The notes beneath the pieces are model-generated. The model ran no database searches and was not told the DNA's origin. It saw only the letters and a program-made list of their open reading frames with translations. This document shows positions 37,009-45,451 of a DNA stretch of 64,000 nt, piece after piece. The translations under genes and the position numbers were made by a program. This DNA comes from an uncultured Pelagibacteraceae bacterium (lineage in GTDB: Bacteria; Pseudomonadota; Alphaproteobacteria; Pelagibacterales; Pelagibacteraceae), in the NCBI GenBank assembly GCA_902633985.1, contig CACPHV010000001.1, positions 1 to 64,000 on the forward strand, read 5' to 3'. Numbering within the stretch: position 1 is the stretch's first letter; each line of letters begins with the position of its first letter.

Positions 37009-37472
37009 TGAATTTAAAAGAACTTTATCAAGAAATTATATTAGAACACGGCAAGAACCCTAGAAATCTTCGTAAGACAGAAAATTTTAATAAAGATGCT
37101 AAAGGAAATAATCCTTTGTGTGGAGATAATGTTCATGTTTATTTAAAATTAAATGGACAAAGAATTGTAGAGGATATTTCTTTTGAGGGTAGCGGATGTG
37201 CAATTTCAATGGCATCAGCTTCAATAATGACAGATTTAATCAAAGGTAAAAACGAACATGAAGCCAAAGAAATAGTCGAAGACTTTTTAGGAATGATTAA
37301 AGAAAATCCACAATTAGAAACAGAAAATTTAGACGAAGATGAAAAAACTAAGTTGATGAGTTTATCCGGAGTAAAACAGTATCCAATGAGAGTTAAATGT
37401 GCAACACTATCATGGCATACTCTAGTTTCTGCTTTTGATGGAAATAAAGAAGAGGTAAAAACAGAGAATTAA
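37008..37472 (+). CDS. sufU: SufU-type sulfur acceptor / scaffold
   Basis: IscU-fold protein that takes sulfur from SufS. Three cysteines (NPLCGDN, EGSGCAIS, VKCATLSW) and the Asp after the first are present. The roughly 20-residue insertion before the third cysteine (around ENLDEDEKTKLMSLSGV) marks the SufU type rather than IscU. It overlaps sufS by one base. No sufE is in the operon, so this protein probably fills that role. Confidence 0.92.
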   Translation: MNLKELYQEIILEHGKNPRNLRKTENFNKDAKGNNPLCGDNVHVYLKLNGQRIVEDISFEGSGCAISMASASIMTDLIKGKNEHEAKEIVEDFLGMIKENPQLETENLDEDEKTKLMSLSGVKQYPMRVKCATLSWHTLVSAFDGNKEEVKTEN

Positions 37473-37475
37473 AAT

Positions 37476-37775
37476 ATGTCCAAAAAAGAGCAAATTATAG
37501 AGGAGATAAGAAAAATTTATGATCCTGAGTTACCTGTAAATATATACGAATTAGGATTAATTTATGATATTAAAGTAGAGAATGATAAGTTTGCTAAAAT
37601 TAAAATGACTTTGACTACACCAAATTGTCCAGTAGCAGAAAGTTTACCTAAAGAAGTAAAAGATGGTGCAATGCAAGTTGAAGGTATCGAGGATGTTGAT
37701 CTTGAGTTAGTTTGGGATCCACCGTGGAACAAAGATATGATGTCAGAAGCAGCAAAATTGGAATTGAATTTATAA
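37476..37775 (+). CDS. sufT: SufT-like MIP18/DUF59 Fe-S maturation protein
   Basis: Small helper in Fe-S delivery. The family pattern IRKIYDPELPVNIYELGLIYDI, MTLTTPNCPVAESLP and ELVWDPPWNKDMMSEAAKLEL is complete in 99 residues. Encoded between sufU and sufA, as in many alphaproteobacteria. The stop codon overlaps the sufA ATG (TAATG). Confidence 0.93.
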   Translation: MSKKEQIIEEIRKIYDPELPVNIYELGLIYDIKVENDKFAKIKMTLTTPNCPVAESLPKEVKDGAMQVEGIEDVDLELVWDPPWNKDMMSEAAKLELNL

Positions 37776-38110
37776 TGAACCCGATAATTAAATTAAGTGA
37801 TAACGCAGCATTACGAATAAAAGAGATAATGTCTAAAGCTGAAAAAGATTCTATCGGAGTTAGAGTATCAGTGAAATCTGGTGGTTGTGCAGGGATGTCA
37901 TACGTGATGGAGTACACAAAAGAGTTAAATCCTAATGATGAAGTTATAGAAGAAAAGGGCGTGAAAGTATTCGTTGATTCAGCAGCTATTATGTATCTGC
38001 TTGGCACTGAAATGGATTATAAAAAGGAGGAATTGTCCTCATCATTTGTGTTCAATAATCCTAATGAAACTGAGCGTTGCGGCTGCGGAGAGTCTTTCAA
38101 AATATCATAA
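37775..38110 (+). CDS. sufA: A-type Fe-S carrier protein (SufA/IscA/ErpA family)
   Basis: Carries assembled clusters to targets. The start is the ATG at 37775 (MNPIIKLSDNAALRIKEIM), overlapping the sufT stop; an earlier in-frame start would lie inside sufT. Conserved cysteines occur in SGGCAGMSY and the C-terminal CGCGESF. 111 residues. Last gene of the suf run; SufA is preferred to IscA by context only. Confidence 0.93.
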   Translation: MNPIIKLSDNAALRIKEIMSKAEKDSIGVRVSVKSGGCAGMSYVMEYTKELNPNDEVIEEKGVKVFVDSAAIMYLLGTEMDYKKEELSSSFVFNNPNETERCGCGESFKIS

Positions 38111-38141
38111 GTTGTATTATCCCATTTATCGCATATCTGTA

Positions 38142-38170
38142 TTGCATTTTATGCATATCTAGTATATAGA
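38142..38170 (+). promoter_or_regulatory. Possible promoter of the 56-codon gene
   Basis: TTGCAT (38142-38147), 17-bp spacer, TATAGA (38165-38170). Transcription would start at about the ATG at 38177, giving a leaderless message. The direct repeat GCATATCT occurs at 38131 and 38153 around it. Confidence 0.35.
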
Positions 38171-38176
38171 TTCTTT

Positions 38177-38347
38177 ATGAACAAATTTGAGTTTAAAAAT
38201 CTTGTTAAAAACTTAAAAGACTCTTTAAAGGAAAAAACATTCTTTAAAGAACTACGTAAAGAAGTTGAAACCGGTGCGAACGGCACACAAGATTACGTAG
38301 TTAAAAAAGGTGTTAACAAAGATACAATTGCAACAACTAGACAGTAA
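38177..38347 (+). CDS. Small hypothetical protein, 56 residues
   Basis: Open frame MNKFEFKNLVKNLKDSLKEK..., ending VNKDTIATTRQ. It fills most of the gap between sufA and the convergent glnA, has a candidate promoter just upstream, and its second half (around ETGANGTQDYVVKK) uses more G and C than the surroundings, as coding DNA does here. The N-terminal half is a predicted amphipathic Lys-rich helix; no signal peptide or membrane segment. I do not recognise a family. Whether it is translated needs comparison with related genomes. Confidence 0.5.
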   Translation: MNKFEFKNLVKNLKDSLKEKTFFKELRKEVETGANGTQDYVVKKGVNKDTIATTRQ

Positions 38348-38356
38348 TTAAATTTA

Positions 38357-39763
38357 TTAGCTACTGTAATACATCTCAAACTCTACAGGATGAGGTGCAT
38401 GTTCAAATTTGTGAATTTCTTCAAATTTAAGAGCAATGTAAGCATCAATCTGATCGTCAGTAAAGACACCGCCTTGAGTTAAAAACTCTCTGTCTTTATC
38501 TAAACTTTCCATTGCTTCTCTTAAAGAACCACAAACTGTTGGGATAGCTTTAACTTCTTCAGGTGGCAATTCATATAAATCTTTATCAAAAGACTCACCA
38601 GGATGAATTTTATTTTTAATTCCATCAATTCCAGCCATCAACATAGCTGCGAAAGTTAAATATGGGTTTCCTGCAGCATCTGGGAATCTAATCTCACATC
38701 TTGCACCTTTTTTGCTTAATGTGATCGGTATTCTACAAGAAGCAGATCTATTTCTAGCTGAATATGCAAGAAGAACTGGAGCTTCAAAACCTGGAATTAA
38801 TCTTTTGTAACTGTTTGTTGTAGAGTTTGCAAAAGCATTAATTGCTTTAGCGTGTTTTAGAATTCCACCAATATAATGTAATGCTGTTTCACTTAATCCA
38901 GAATACGCATCACCTGAAAACACCGGAGTATCACCTTTCCAAATGGATTGATGGATGTGCATACCTGAACCATTGTCACCAGCAACTGGCTTTGGCATAA
39001 AAGTTGCAGTTTTTCCAAATGAATGTGTAACCATTTGAACAACATATTTATATAATTGCACGTTATCAGCTTGGTTTACTAAAGTTCCAAAATACATTCC
39101 AAGCTCGTGCTGACTAGGAGCAACTTCATGGTGATGTTTTTCAACTTTAATACCAACTTCTTTCAAATTTTTAAGATACTCACCACGCATGTCTTGTTCA
39201 CTATCAACTGGTGGTACTGGGAAATATCCTCCTTTAATTTGAGGTCTATGACCCATATTTCCATTTTCATATTCTTTACCTGAATTGTAAGGACCTTCTT
39301 TACTATCTAATTTAAATCCGCACTCATTCATATCATTTTTGATTCTTACATCGTCAAAAACAAAAAATTCTGGCTCAGGTCCAAAAAAAGCTTTATCACC
39401 TATACCTGAAGCTTTTAAATATTCTTCAGCTTTTTTAGCAACACCTCTTGGATCTCTTTCATAAGGATCTTTTTTAATTGCATCTAGAATGTCACAAAAC
39501 AAAACCACAGTATTATGAGACGTAAAAGGATCCATGAACATTCTTGCAGTATCAGGTTTTAAAATCATGTCAGACTCATTAATTGCTTTCCAACCAGCAA
39601 TAGACGAACCGTCAAAAAAGACACCTTCATTCAACATACCTTCATCAACTATTGAAGCATCCATTGTTAAGTGTTGAAGTTTTCCCCTTGGATCAGTGAA
39701 TCTTAGATCCAAAAATTCTGCTTCTTTTTCTTTGATAAACTTTAATACGTTTGCTGCACTCAT
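38357..39763 (-). CDS. glnA: Glutamine synthetase type I
   Basis: ATP-dependent ammonium assimilation into glutamine; dodecamer. Catalytic landmarks: [22 protein letters not shown], the [19 protein letters not shown] block, NRSASCRIP, and the adenylylation tyrosine in DLYELPPEE. 468 residues. An AGGAGA ribosome binding site precedes the ATG. The adenylylation site suggests post-translational control. The 137-bp upstream region, shared with the divergent editing-domain gene, shows no convincing sigma-54 promoter. Confidence 0.97.
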   Translation of the reverse strand: MSAANVLKFIKEKEAEFLDLRFTDPRGKLQHLTMDASIVDEGMLNEGVFFDGSSIAGWKAINESDMILKPDTARMFMDPFTSHNTVVLFCDILDAIKKDPYERDPRGVAKKAEEYLKASGIGDKAFFGPEPEFFVFDDVRIKNDMNECGFKLDSKEGPYNSGKEYENGNMGHRPQIKGGYFPVPPVDSEQDMRGEYLKNLKEVGIKVEKHHHEVAPSQHELGMYFGTLVNQADNVQLYKYVVQMVTHSFGKTATFMPKPVAGDNGSGMHIHQSIWKGDTPVFSGDAYSGLSETALHYIGGILKHAKAINAFANSTTNSYKRLIPGFEAPVLLAYSARNRSASCRIPITLSKKGARCEIRFPDAAGNPYLTFAAMLMAGIDGIKNKIHPGESFDKDLYELPPEEVKAIPTVCGSLREAMESLDKDREFLTQGGVFTDDQIDAYIALKFEEIHKFEHAPHPVEFEMYYSS

Positions 39764-39900
39764 TTTGTCTCCTATGTAATTTTGTTTGGCCTAATTAGCA
39801 AAAAAATACTTAAAAATATTGCTTATTTAATAAATAACACCTATGCAATTTTCACATAAGTAGTGTAATTAGTCACTAAAATAATAAATATATTTAACTT

Positions 39901-40383
39901 GTGAATTCAATATTAAATAAAGAGCCAGTTTTAAGAGCAGAAAAGTCGCTAAAACAATTTAACCCAGATCTTAAAGTGATTGTTTTAGAGCAAACTGCCA
40001 GGACAGCTAACGATGCAGCTACAGCTTTAAGTTGCAAAGTAGGAGCCATTGTCAAAAGCTTACTTTTTAAAGCAGGGGATAGTTATGTTTTATGTTTAGT
40101 TTCTGGAGATAAAAGGTGTTCATTAAATAAATTAAAAAAAATTTTAGATGAAAAAGATGTTTCAATGGCAAACCCAGAAGATGTTAAAAAAATTACTGGA
40201 TACACAATTGGTGGAGTATCTCCAACAGGACATTTAACAAAAATAAAAATTTTTATTGATGAAACTTTAAATAGATTTTCTTCTATTTTTGCAGCCGCAG
40301 GTCATCCTAATGCAGTATTCGAAATAAATTTTGAAAATTTAATTGCCTTAACATCTGGTGAGATAAACGAAATAACAGAATGA
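39901..40383 (+). CDS. YbaK/EbsC-type aminoacyl-tRNA editing protein
   Basis: Stand-alone prolyl-tRNA-synthetase-associated domain that deacylates mischarged tRNA. The typical ARTANDAATALSCKVGAIVKSLLFK with the conserved lysine, SGDKRCSLNKL, and the TGYTIGGVSPTGH loop are present in 160 residues. The start is GTG. It overlaps the next gene in an ATGA junction. Which mischarged tRNA it clears cannot be told. Confidence 0.85.
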   Translation: MNSILNKEPVLRAEKSLKQFNPDLKVIVLEQTARTANDAATALSCKVGAIVKSLLFKAGDSYVLCLVSGDKRCSLNKLKKILDEKDVSMANPEDVKKITGYTIGGVSPTGHLTKIKIFIDETLNRFSSIFAAAGHPNAVFEINFENLIALTSGEINEITE

Positions 40384-41267
40384 GAAAACCTCAATTAGTT
40401 GATTATTTGTTGTTGACATTGTTGTCATTAATATGGGCGTCTGCTTTTTTTAATATAAAGATTGCGACATACTCATTTGGACCTATTACAATAGGATTTT
40501 TAAGATCTTTTTTGGGAGCTATACCAGTTTTAATTTTATGTTTTTATAAAAATATAAAAATTGAAGCATTCTCAAAAGACTGGAAGTGGTTTGCAATCAT
40601 TGGATTGGTAAATTTAGTTATTCCATTCATACTTATATCTTATGGAGTAAATTTTGTTCAAAGTAACTTAGCAGCTATCTTGATGTCAACAACACCATTA
40701 AGCTCAACAGTTCTAGCTCACTTTTTTTTAAAAGGGGAAAAATTTAACTTATTAAAAACTATTGGATTATTAATAGGATTTTCAGGAATAGTATTTTTGT
40801 TTTCAGATGACTTTTTAATAAATGAAAATAACTTTGTTGCCGCACTTTTAATTCTACTTGGATCAACTTGCTATGTAATTGGAGGAGTAATAACCTTAAA
40901 AATAAGCAATAAAGAAAATGAAAATGTTACAGGTTCAATTTTAATTTGGTCAACAATTATACTTCTTCCATTCACTTTAATTTTTGAAAAACCTTGGATA
41001 TTAAATCCTTCAACAGACTCTATTATATCGGTAATATATTTAGGAATTTTTCCCACAGGGATAGCATGGTTGTTGAGATTTAAAATTTTAAAAACTAATG
41101 GTCTTATATTTCACTCACAAGTTTCATATATTATTCCAATATTTGGGATTATTTTAGGATACATATTCCTCAATGAAATAATTACTTCAAAAATTATAGT
41201 TGCATTGATTGCTGTATTTATTGGAATATATTTAGCTAGAAAAGCAGATTATAAAAACGTTATTTAA
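40380..41267 (+). CDS. EamA/DMT-family transporter
   Basis: Ten predicted transmembrane helices in two five-helix EamA repeats: first helix LLTLLSLIWASAFFNIKIA, second-repeat entry LILLGSTCYVIGGVITLKI. 295 residues is standard. Drug/metabolite transporter superfamily; substrate unknown. Cotranscribed with the editing-domain gene and convergent with the methyltransferase gene, overlapping 8 bp. Confidence 0.87.
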   Translation: MRKPQLVDYLLLTLLSLIWASAFFNIKIATYSFGPITIGFLRSFLGAIPVLILCFYKNIKIEAFSKDWKWFAIIGLVNLVIPFILISYGVNFVQSNLAAILMSTTPLSSTVLAHFFLKGEKFNLLKTIGLLIGFSGIVFLFSDDFLINENNFVAALLILLGSTCYVIGGVITLKISNKENENVTGSILIWSTIILLPFTLIFEKPWILNPSTDSIISVIYLGIFPTGIAWLLRFKILKTNGLIFHSQVSYIIPIFGIILGYIFLNEIITSKIIVALIAVFIGIYLARKADYKNVI

Positions 41268-42165
41268 GGTTTGCGATTGCTTTTATGTGTGAAGGACCTG
41301 TTTCACAGCATCCACCAAGAATAGTTGCTCCAGCGTCTTTAAATTTTTTAGCAATTTCTTGAATTTTAATTGGTGTTAAATCTTGTCTTTTTCCCAAAAT
41401 TTCATTTGGATTAGATTTTTTTCCTAAAAAAACTGATGTGTAACTTTTTCTTAGTTTAGTGGTAACAAAACCATTTAATTTGAAACCAAATGGTATATTT
41501 AAACTTTTTAAATCTGTTAAATTTTTCTCAAAATTTTCGGGAGAAACACAAGACAAAAGTACTCCAAGAGTGTTTTCATCAATTATTTTTTTGATATCTT
41601 TGATCTTTTCCCCACTTGGTAAAGTTGTTCCTTCAGATATATGTAACCCAACTAAATATGGTTTTTGAAATTCTTTTATAGCCTCAATTCCACACTTAAC
41701 CTCTTTAACACTACTCCAAACATCAAAGTAAAAAAAATCAACATATGGATTTAACGCCTTTGCTTGACTATTAAAGTTTTCTGTAATTTCGACCTCATCT
41801 CTATAATCTGCCTCATAGGTTAAATTTTGTGGAGGTATACCACCAGCAATATAGGTATTGGGAAATTTTCGTTTTGCAGCTTGAGCAATTTCACCTGCTT
41901 TTTGATTTAAATATTCAAATTTATCTAAAAGTTTATTTTCTTTTAAACGTTTTTGCCGTGTAGCAAAAGTTGTTGTGACAATGATTTCTGCACCAGCTTT
42001 TATGAAATCAATATGTGTGTCTAAAACAAGTTGATGGTAATTTTCATCTAATATCGCATTAGCACTCCATAAAGTTGAATTTGGCTTCATCCCCCTTGCA
42101 AGTAATTCTTGACCCATTCCTCCATCTAATATTCTAATTTTTTTAAAAAAATCTTTGTTAATCAT
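41260..42165 (-). CDS. Homocysteine S-methyltransferase family protein
   Basis: Zinc-dependent methyl transfer to a thiol, usually homocysteine, in a TIM barrel. N-terminal ILDGGMGQELLARG, then the first zinc cysteine in LLSCVSPENF and the adjacent pair in LGGCCETGPSH at the C-terminus. 301 residues, the size of MmuM/BHMT-like enzymes and not of cobalamin MetH. The methyl donor (S-methylmethionine, betaine or other) is not determined. Its ATG shares a base with the stop of the oxygenase-like gene upstream. Confidence 0.85.
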   Translation of the reverse strand: MINKDFFKKIRILDGGMGQELLARGMKPNSTLWSANAILDENYHQLVLDTHIDFIKAGAEIIVTTTFATRQKRLKENKLLDKFEYLNQKAGEIAQAAKRKFPNTYIAGGIPPQNLTYEADYRDEVEITENFNSQAKALNPYVDFFYFDVWSSVKEVKCGIEAIKEFQKPYLVGLHISEGTTLPSGEKIKDIKKIIDENTLGVLLSCVSPENFEKNLTDLKSLNIPFGFKLNGFVTTKLRKSYTSVFLGKKSNPNEILGKRQDLTPIKIQEIAKKFKDAGATILGGCCETGPSHIKAIANLK

Positions 42166-42755
42166 TATTTTCTAAGAATGATTTTAGCATTAAAAGAAAA
42201 AGATCTTCTTTCAGCATTGATATTAAACGGGTATGCAGTATGCATTAAATAGTTTGGAAAAATTATTAAGTCTCTTTCTTTAGGCACAATATTAAAAATA
42301 CTTCTGCTTAAAAACCCCCTTTGTCCGTTTATAAAATCAATTGTGCCATTAGTTTTATCTTTTTTATTTTTTAAAAGTTTATTTTTAGTCATATTTTTTG
42401 GCACTTTTAAATAACCTACACCAGATAAATCTCCATCATGATAATGAATAGGGTTATATTCACCTTTAAATTGACTAACTACCCATAAATTTAATATTTT
42501 TATATCTTTTACTTTTTTAATTTTTTCATTTTTAAGAAAATCTTTAATATTTTTTTTTATATCTCTTTCTAAATTTTTTTTTATAAAATTATTTGAAATT
42601 TTAATTTCTTTTTTAATTTGACTAGCTAGTTTAGAGCTATAATCGTCTTTTTTTGTTAAAACTTTATTATCAATCTCTTTATTTAAGATATTTAAAAATT
42701 TCTTTGTAATTTTTGCTTTTCCTATAGATGGACCAAAAGGCTTAATATTTTTCAT
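42165..42755 (-). CDS. Putative 2-oxoglutarate/Fe(II) oxygenase (TIGR02466-like)
   Basis: Resembles the TIGR02466 group: ILNLWVVSQFKGEYNPIHYHDGDLSGVGYLKVP supplies an HxH metal region and the SGvgYL strand, followed by RDLIIFPNYLMHTAYPF with the distal His and ERRSFSFNAKI with the Arg for 2-oxoglutarate. 196 residues. The N-terminal half is Lys-rich and poorly conserved. Substrate unknown; overlap with the methyltransferase gene suggests a shared transcript. Confidence 0.7.
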   Translation of the reverse strand: MKNIKPFGPSIGKAKITKKFLNILNKEIDNKVLTKKDDYSSKLASQIKKEIKISNNFIKKNLERDIKKNIKDFLKNEKIKKVKDIKILNLWVVSQFKGEYNPIHYHDGDLSGVGYLKVPKNMTKNKLLKNKKDKTNGTIDFINGQRGFLSRSIFNIVPKERDLIIFPNYLMHTAYPFNINAERRSFSFNAKIILRK

Positions 42756-42792
42756 AATGATTTAAATATCTTAAAAGCAAATTTATTCAATA

Positions 42793-43539
42793 TTATGCTA
42801 TTAGTTTTATTCCCATTCTTATTGCGACAAAAATTACAAGAAAAGAAGTTAGTAGAGCTAATATTTTGTTTGATAAAAATTTAATGTTTAATACGCTACC
42901 AATTTGTCCTCCAATAAGCACCGTTAAAAACAATGGCCAATAGGTAATAACTTGATCTAAAACCTGATCTTTTGTCAGCTGACCAGCTATCCCAAAAATA
43001 GAATTGATTAATATAAATAAAGATGCACTACTTGTGATATGTCTAGGGTATCCAGCTTTCATTAAAAATAAAAAAGGGCTTAAAAAAATTCCTCCACCAA
43101 TTCCCACTATACCTGACATAAAGCCAATTATTGATCCAATAGAAATTGAGATTAATCTTGGTATTTTGTTAATTTTAATTTGCTCTTTATTAAAAGATTT
43201 ACTCTCAATTAATAAAAAAATCCCTGCAACCAACAAAACACAAAATAATAAAATCTCAAATAAACTTTTTTCAATTGTTATTGATCCTCCAATAAATGCA
43301 AAAGGAATAGAGCCAATTAAATAAGGAAAAAGTAAATTAATATTTATATTTTTAGATCTTATAAAATTGATAGAATTACCAGATACAACAATAATATTAC
43401 ATACAAGAGCTATAACGGGAAATAATGTGTAAGGTACACCCCAAATTAAAAGTATTGCAAGATATGTTGAGCCTCCACCAAAACCAACACTTGAGTATAT
43501 TAATGCAGTTACAAAGAAAAGAATTGATAATATAATCAT
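42793..43539 (-). CDS. TauE/SafE (TSUP) family membrane transporter
   Basis: Eight or so transmembrane helices in two repeats. The first has SSVGFGGGSTYLAIL and the second GFMSGIVGIGGGIFLSPFLF, the paired glycine-rich motifs of the family, which exports or imports sulfur-containing anions and other organic acids. 248 residues. It diverges from moaB with just 9 bp between start codons. Substrate unknown. Confidence 0.88.
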   Translation of the reverse strand: MIILSILFFVTALIYSSVGFGGGSTYLAILLIWGVPYTLFPVIALVCNIIVVSGNSINFIRSKNININLLFPYLIGSIPFAFIGGSITIEKSLFEILLFCVLLVAGIFLLIESKSFNKEQIKINKIPRLISISIGSIIGFMSGIVGIGGGIFLSPFLFLMKAGYPRHITSSASLFILINSIFGIAGQLTKDQVLDQVITYWPLFLTVLIGGQIGSVLNIKFLSNKILALLTSFLVIFVAIRMGIKLIA

Positions 43540-43548
43540 TTTTAAATT

Positions 43549-44049
43549 ATGGATGTAAATATAGCTTTATTAACTGTAACAGATACAAGAACATTTGATA
43601 ATGATAAATCGGGTGCAATCTTAGTTGAAAAAATTAAAGAAGCAAAACATCAATTAATTGATCGAAAAATTTGTAAAGACAATAAAGAAGATATTGTAAA
43701 AATTTTAAAAGAATGGACTAATCAAAAAGATATAGACGTTATTATTACTACTGGAGGAACAGGTCTTACTGGAAGAGATATAACTCCTGAAGCAGTTAAT
43801 GAAATTGCAGATAAACATATACCTGGATTTGGAGAGATTTTTAGAACAATAAGTCTAAAAACAGTTGGAACATCATCTATACAATCTAGAGCTTGTGCAG
43901 CTTTATCTAATGGTAAATATATATTTGCATTACCAGGATCCTCAGGAGGTGTGACTGATGCATGGGATGGAATATTAAAGCATCAACTAGACGTTAATCA
44001 TAAACCTTGTAATTTTGTAGAATTATTCCCTAGACTTAAAGAGAAATAA
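43549..44049 (+). CDS. moaB: Molybdenum cofactor biosynthesis protein MoaB (MogA-like)
   Basis: Molybdopterin adenylyltransferase-type domain. LLTVTDTRTFDNDKSG, VIITTGGTGLTGRDITPEA and the ALPGSSGGVTDAWDGIL segment match. 166 residues. It begins the molybdenum island; the remaining moa genes lie 8-10 kb downstream on the other strand. No moeA is in the window. Confidence 0.92.
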   Translation: MDVNIALLTVTDTRTFDNDKSGAILVEKIKEAKHQLIDRKICKDNKEDIVKILKEWTNQKDIDVIITTGGTGLTGRDITPEAVNEIADKHIPGFGEIFRTISLKTVGTSSIQSRACAALSNGKYIFALPGSSGGVTDAWDGILKHQLDVNHKPCNFVELFPRLKEK

Positions 44050-44295
44050 TTATTTTTGATATTTGTCTTTCCATTCAGAGTAAGGCATTCCATAAACATG
44101 CTCTCTTGCATCAGGATCAGAAATTTCTATACCTTTCTTTCCAGCTTCTTCTCGGTACCATTTAGAAAGACAGTTTCTACAAAAACCCGCAAGATTCATT
44201 AGATCAATATTTTGTACATCTTTTCTTTCTCTAAGATGAGAAATTAATCTTTCAAAAGCTGCAGATTGTAATTCTTTTTTTGTATTTTCGTCCAT
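44050..44295 (-). CDS. DUF1244 family small protein
   Basis: 81-residue cytosolic protein of unknown function with the family's FERLISHLRER, NLAGFCRNCLSKWYREEA and YGMPYSEWKDKYQ segments. The CRNC pair could bind metal, though this is speculative. It abuts moaB end to end and its start is 21 bp from the divergent coxG-like gene. Confidence 0.88.
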   Translation of the reverse strand: MDENTKKELQSAAFERLISHLRERKDVQNIDLMNLAGFCRNCLSKWYREEAGKKGIEISDPDAREHVYGMPYSEWKDKYQK

Positions 44296-44316
44296 AATTT
44301 ATTATATGTTTAATTT

Positions 44317-44883
44317 ATGAAATTAACAGGATCTTATAAAATTAATTTAGAAAAACAAAAAGTTTGGGAAGCATTAAATGATCCAGAAATACTAAAACAA
44401 GCAATCCCTGGATGTGAAGAGTTTAATAAAAAATCTGAAACTGAATTTTCTGCAAAAGCTACAAATAAAATTGGACCTTTTAATGCAACATTTTCTGGTG
44501 ATATTAAGTTAAAAGATTTAAACCCTCCTAACAGCTATAAGATATTAGGATCTGGAAACTCTCTAGTTGGCTTTGCTTCAGGAGAAGCTGAAGTTAAACT
44601 TGAGGATACAGACAATGGAACAAATTTAATTTATTCTGTTGAAGCACAAGTAGGTGGTAAAATTGCACAAGTAGGTTCAAGACTTATAGATATGACAGCA
44701 AAAAAAATGGCAGATATATTTTTTGGTAAATTTTCTGAATTAATTTCCTCTGAAAAAAATGAATCTACTGAGATAACTGAGTCAGATAATCAAAAAGTAC
44801 CTGAAACAAAAATGAATTATACTTATTTTGCAGCCGCAGTAGTTTTGGGAATTTTCTTAATTTATTGGATGTTTTTAAAATAA
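44317..44883 (+). CDS. CoxG-like SRPBCC protein with C-terminal membrane anchor
   Basis: Helical-grip lipid/ligand-binding fold of the carbon monoxide dehydrogenase subunit G family: MKLTGSYKINLEKQKVWEALNDPEILKQAIPGCE, NATFSGDIKL, LVGFASGEAEVKL. A single C-terminal transmembrane helix (YFAAAVVLGIFLIYWMFLK) after an acidic linker. In other systems CoxG helps place the enzyme at the membrane. It stands 86 bp before the small subunit gene on the same strand. Confidence 0.87.
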   Translation: MKLTGSYKINLEKQKVWEALNDPEILKQAIPGCEEFNKKSETEFSAKATNKIGPFNATFSGDIKLKDLNPPNSYKILGSGNSLVGFASGEAEVKLEDTDNGTNLIYSVEAQVGGKIAQVGSRLIDMTAKKMADIFFGKFSELISSEKNESTEITESDNQKVPETKMNYTYFAAAVVLGIFLIYWMFLK

Positions 44884-44898
44884 ATTTCTAGTCCAAGT

Positions 44899-44916
44899 AG
44901 TGTTCAATTTGACACT
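44899..44916. promoter_or_regulatory. Palindromic candidate operator ahead of the CODH-like operon
   Basis: AGTGT-TC-AATT-TG-ACACT: perfect 5-bp outer arms and a central AATT. It overlaps a TTGACA hexamer at 44909-44914. An alternative promoter pair is TTGCCT at 44916-44921 with TTAAAT at 44939-44944. The regulator is unknown. Confidence 0.4.
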
Positions 44917-44969
44917 TGCCTTCATAATCTCAAAATGATTAAATCTTAGTATAATTTTAAGGAGAGATT

Positions 44970-45431
44970 ATGGGTAAAATTTCACTAGAAGTGAATGGAA
45001 GAAAAGTTGAAAAAGAAGCTCCTGATAACACTTTATTATCTACATTTTTAAGAGAGTATTTACAGCTAACAGGCACACATATCGGATGTGATACTAGCCA
45101 ATGCGGAGCATGTGTAGTTCATGTTGATGGAAATTCTTTAAAAAGTTGTACGGCGTTAGCAGCTGATGTTAATGGATCAAAAGTTACAACAATTGAAGGT
45201 TTAGAAACAAATGGAAAAATGCATCCAATGCAGGAAGCGTTCAAAAAACTTCATGGTTTACAATGTGGTTTTTGTACTCCTGGAATGGTTATGAGTGCTG
45301 TTGATCTTTTGCAAAAAAACAAAAAACCATCAGATACAGAAATTAGAGATTGGTTAGAAGGAAATATCTGCAGATGTACTGGATATCAAAATATTGTTGC
45401 AGCAGTTAAAGAAGCAGCAACAAAAATTTAA
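44970..45431 (+). CDS. Molybdenum hydroxylase [2Fe-2S] small subunit (CoxS-like)
   Basis: Electron-transfer subunit of a CODH/xanthine-dehydrogenase-like enzyme. The plant-type cluster is held by C40, C45, C48 and C60 ([10 protein letters not shown]); the second cluster by C99, C102, C134 and C136 (CGFC, CRC). 153 residues. AAGGAGAG precedes the ATG, a strong ribosome binding site in a genome where most genes lack one. First gene of a small-large-medium subunit operon. Confidence 0.95.
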   Translation: MGKISLEVNGRKVEKEAPDNTLLSTFLREYLQLTGTHIGCDTSQCGACVVHVDGNSLKSCTALAADVNGSKVTTIEGLETNGKMHPMQEAFKKLHGLQCGFCTPGMVMSAVDLLQKNKKPSDTEIRDWLEGNICRCTGYQNIVAAVKEAATKI

Positions 45432-45451
45432 TTTTAAGGAGGAAATATAAA

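Noticed and set aside
39764-39900. Sigma-54 promoter or glutamine-type riboswitch upstream of glnA
   Set aside because: TGGCCT-N5-GCA only loosely resembles TGGCAC-N5-TTGC and lies on the wrong strand; no conserved riboswitch core could be seen. Only short symmetric words such as TTAGTCACTAA (39869-39879) are present.
43004-43324. 106-codon open frame antisense to the TSUP transporter
   Set aside because: Lys/Ile/Pro-rich complement of membrane-helix codons; no ribosome binding site and no motif.
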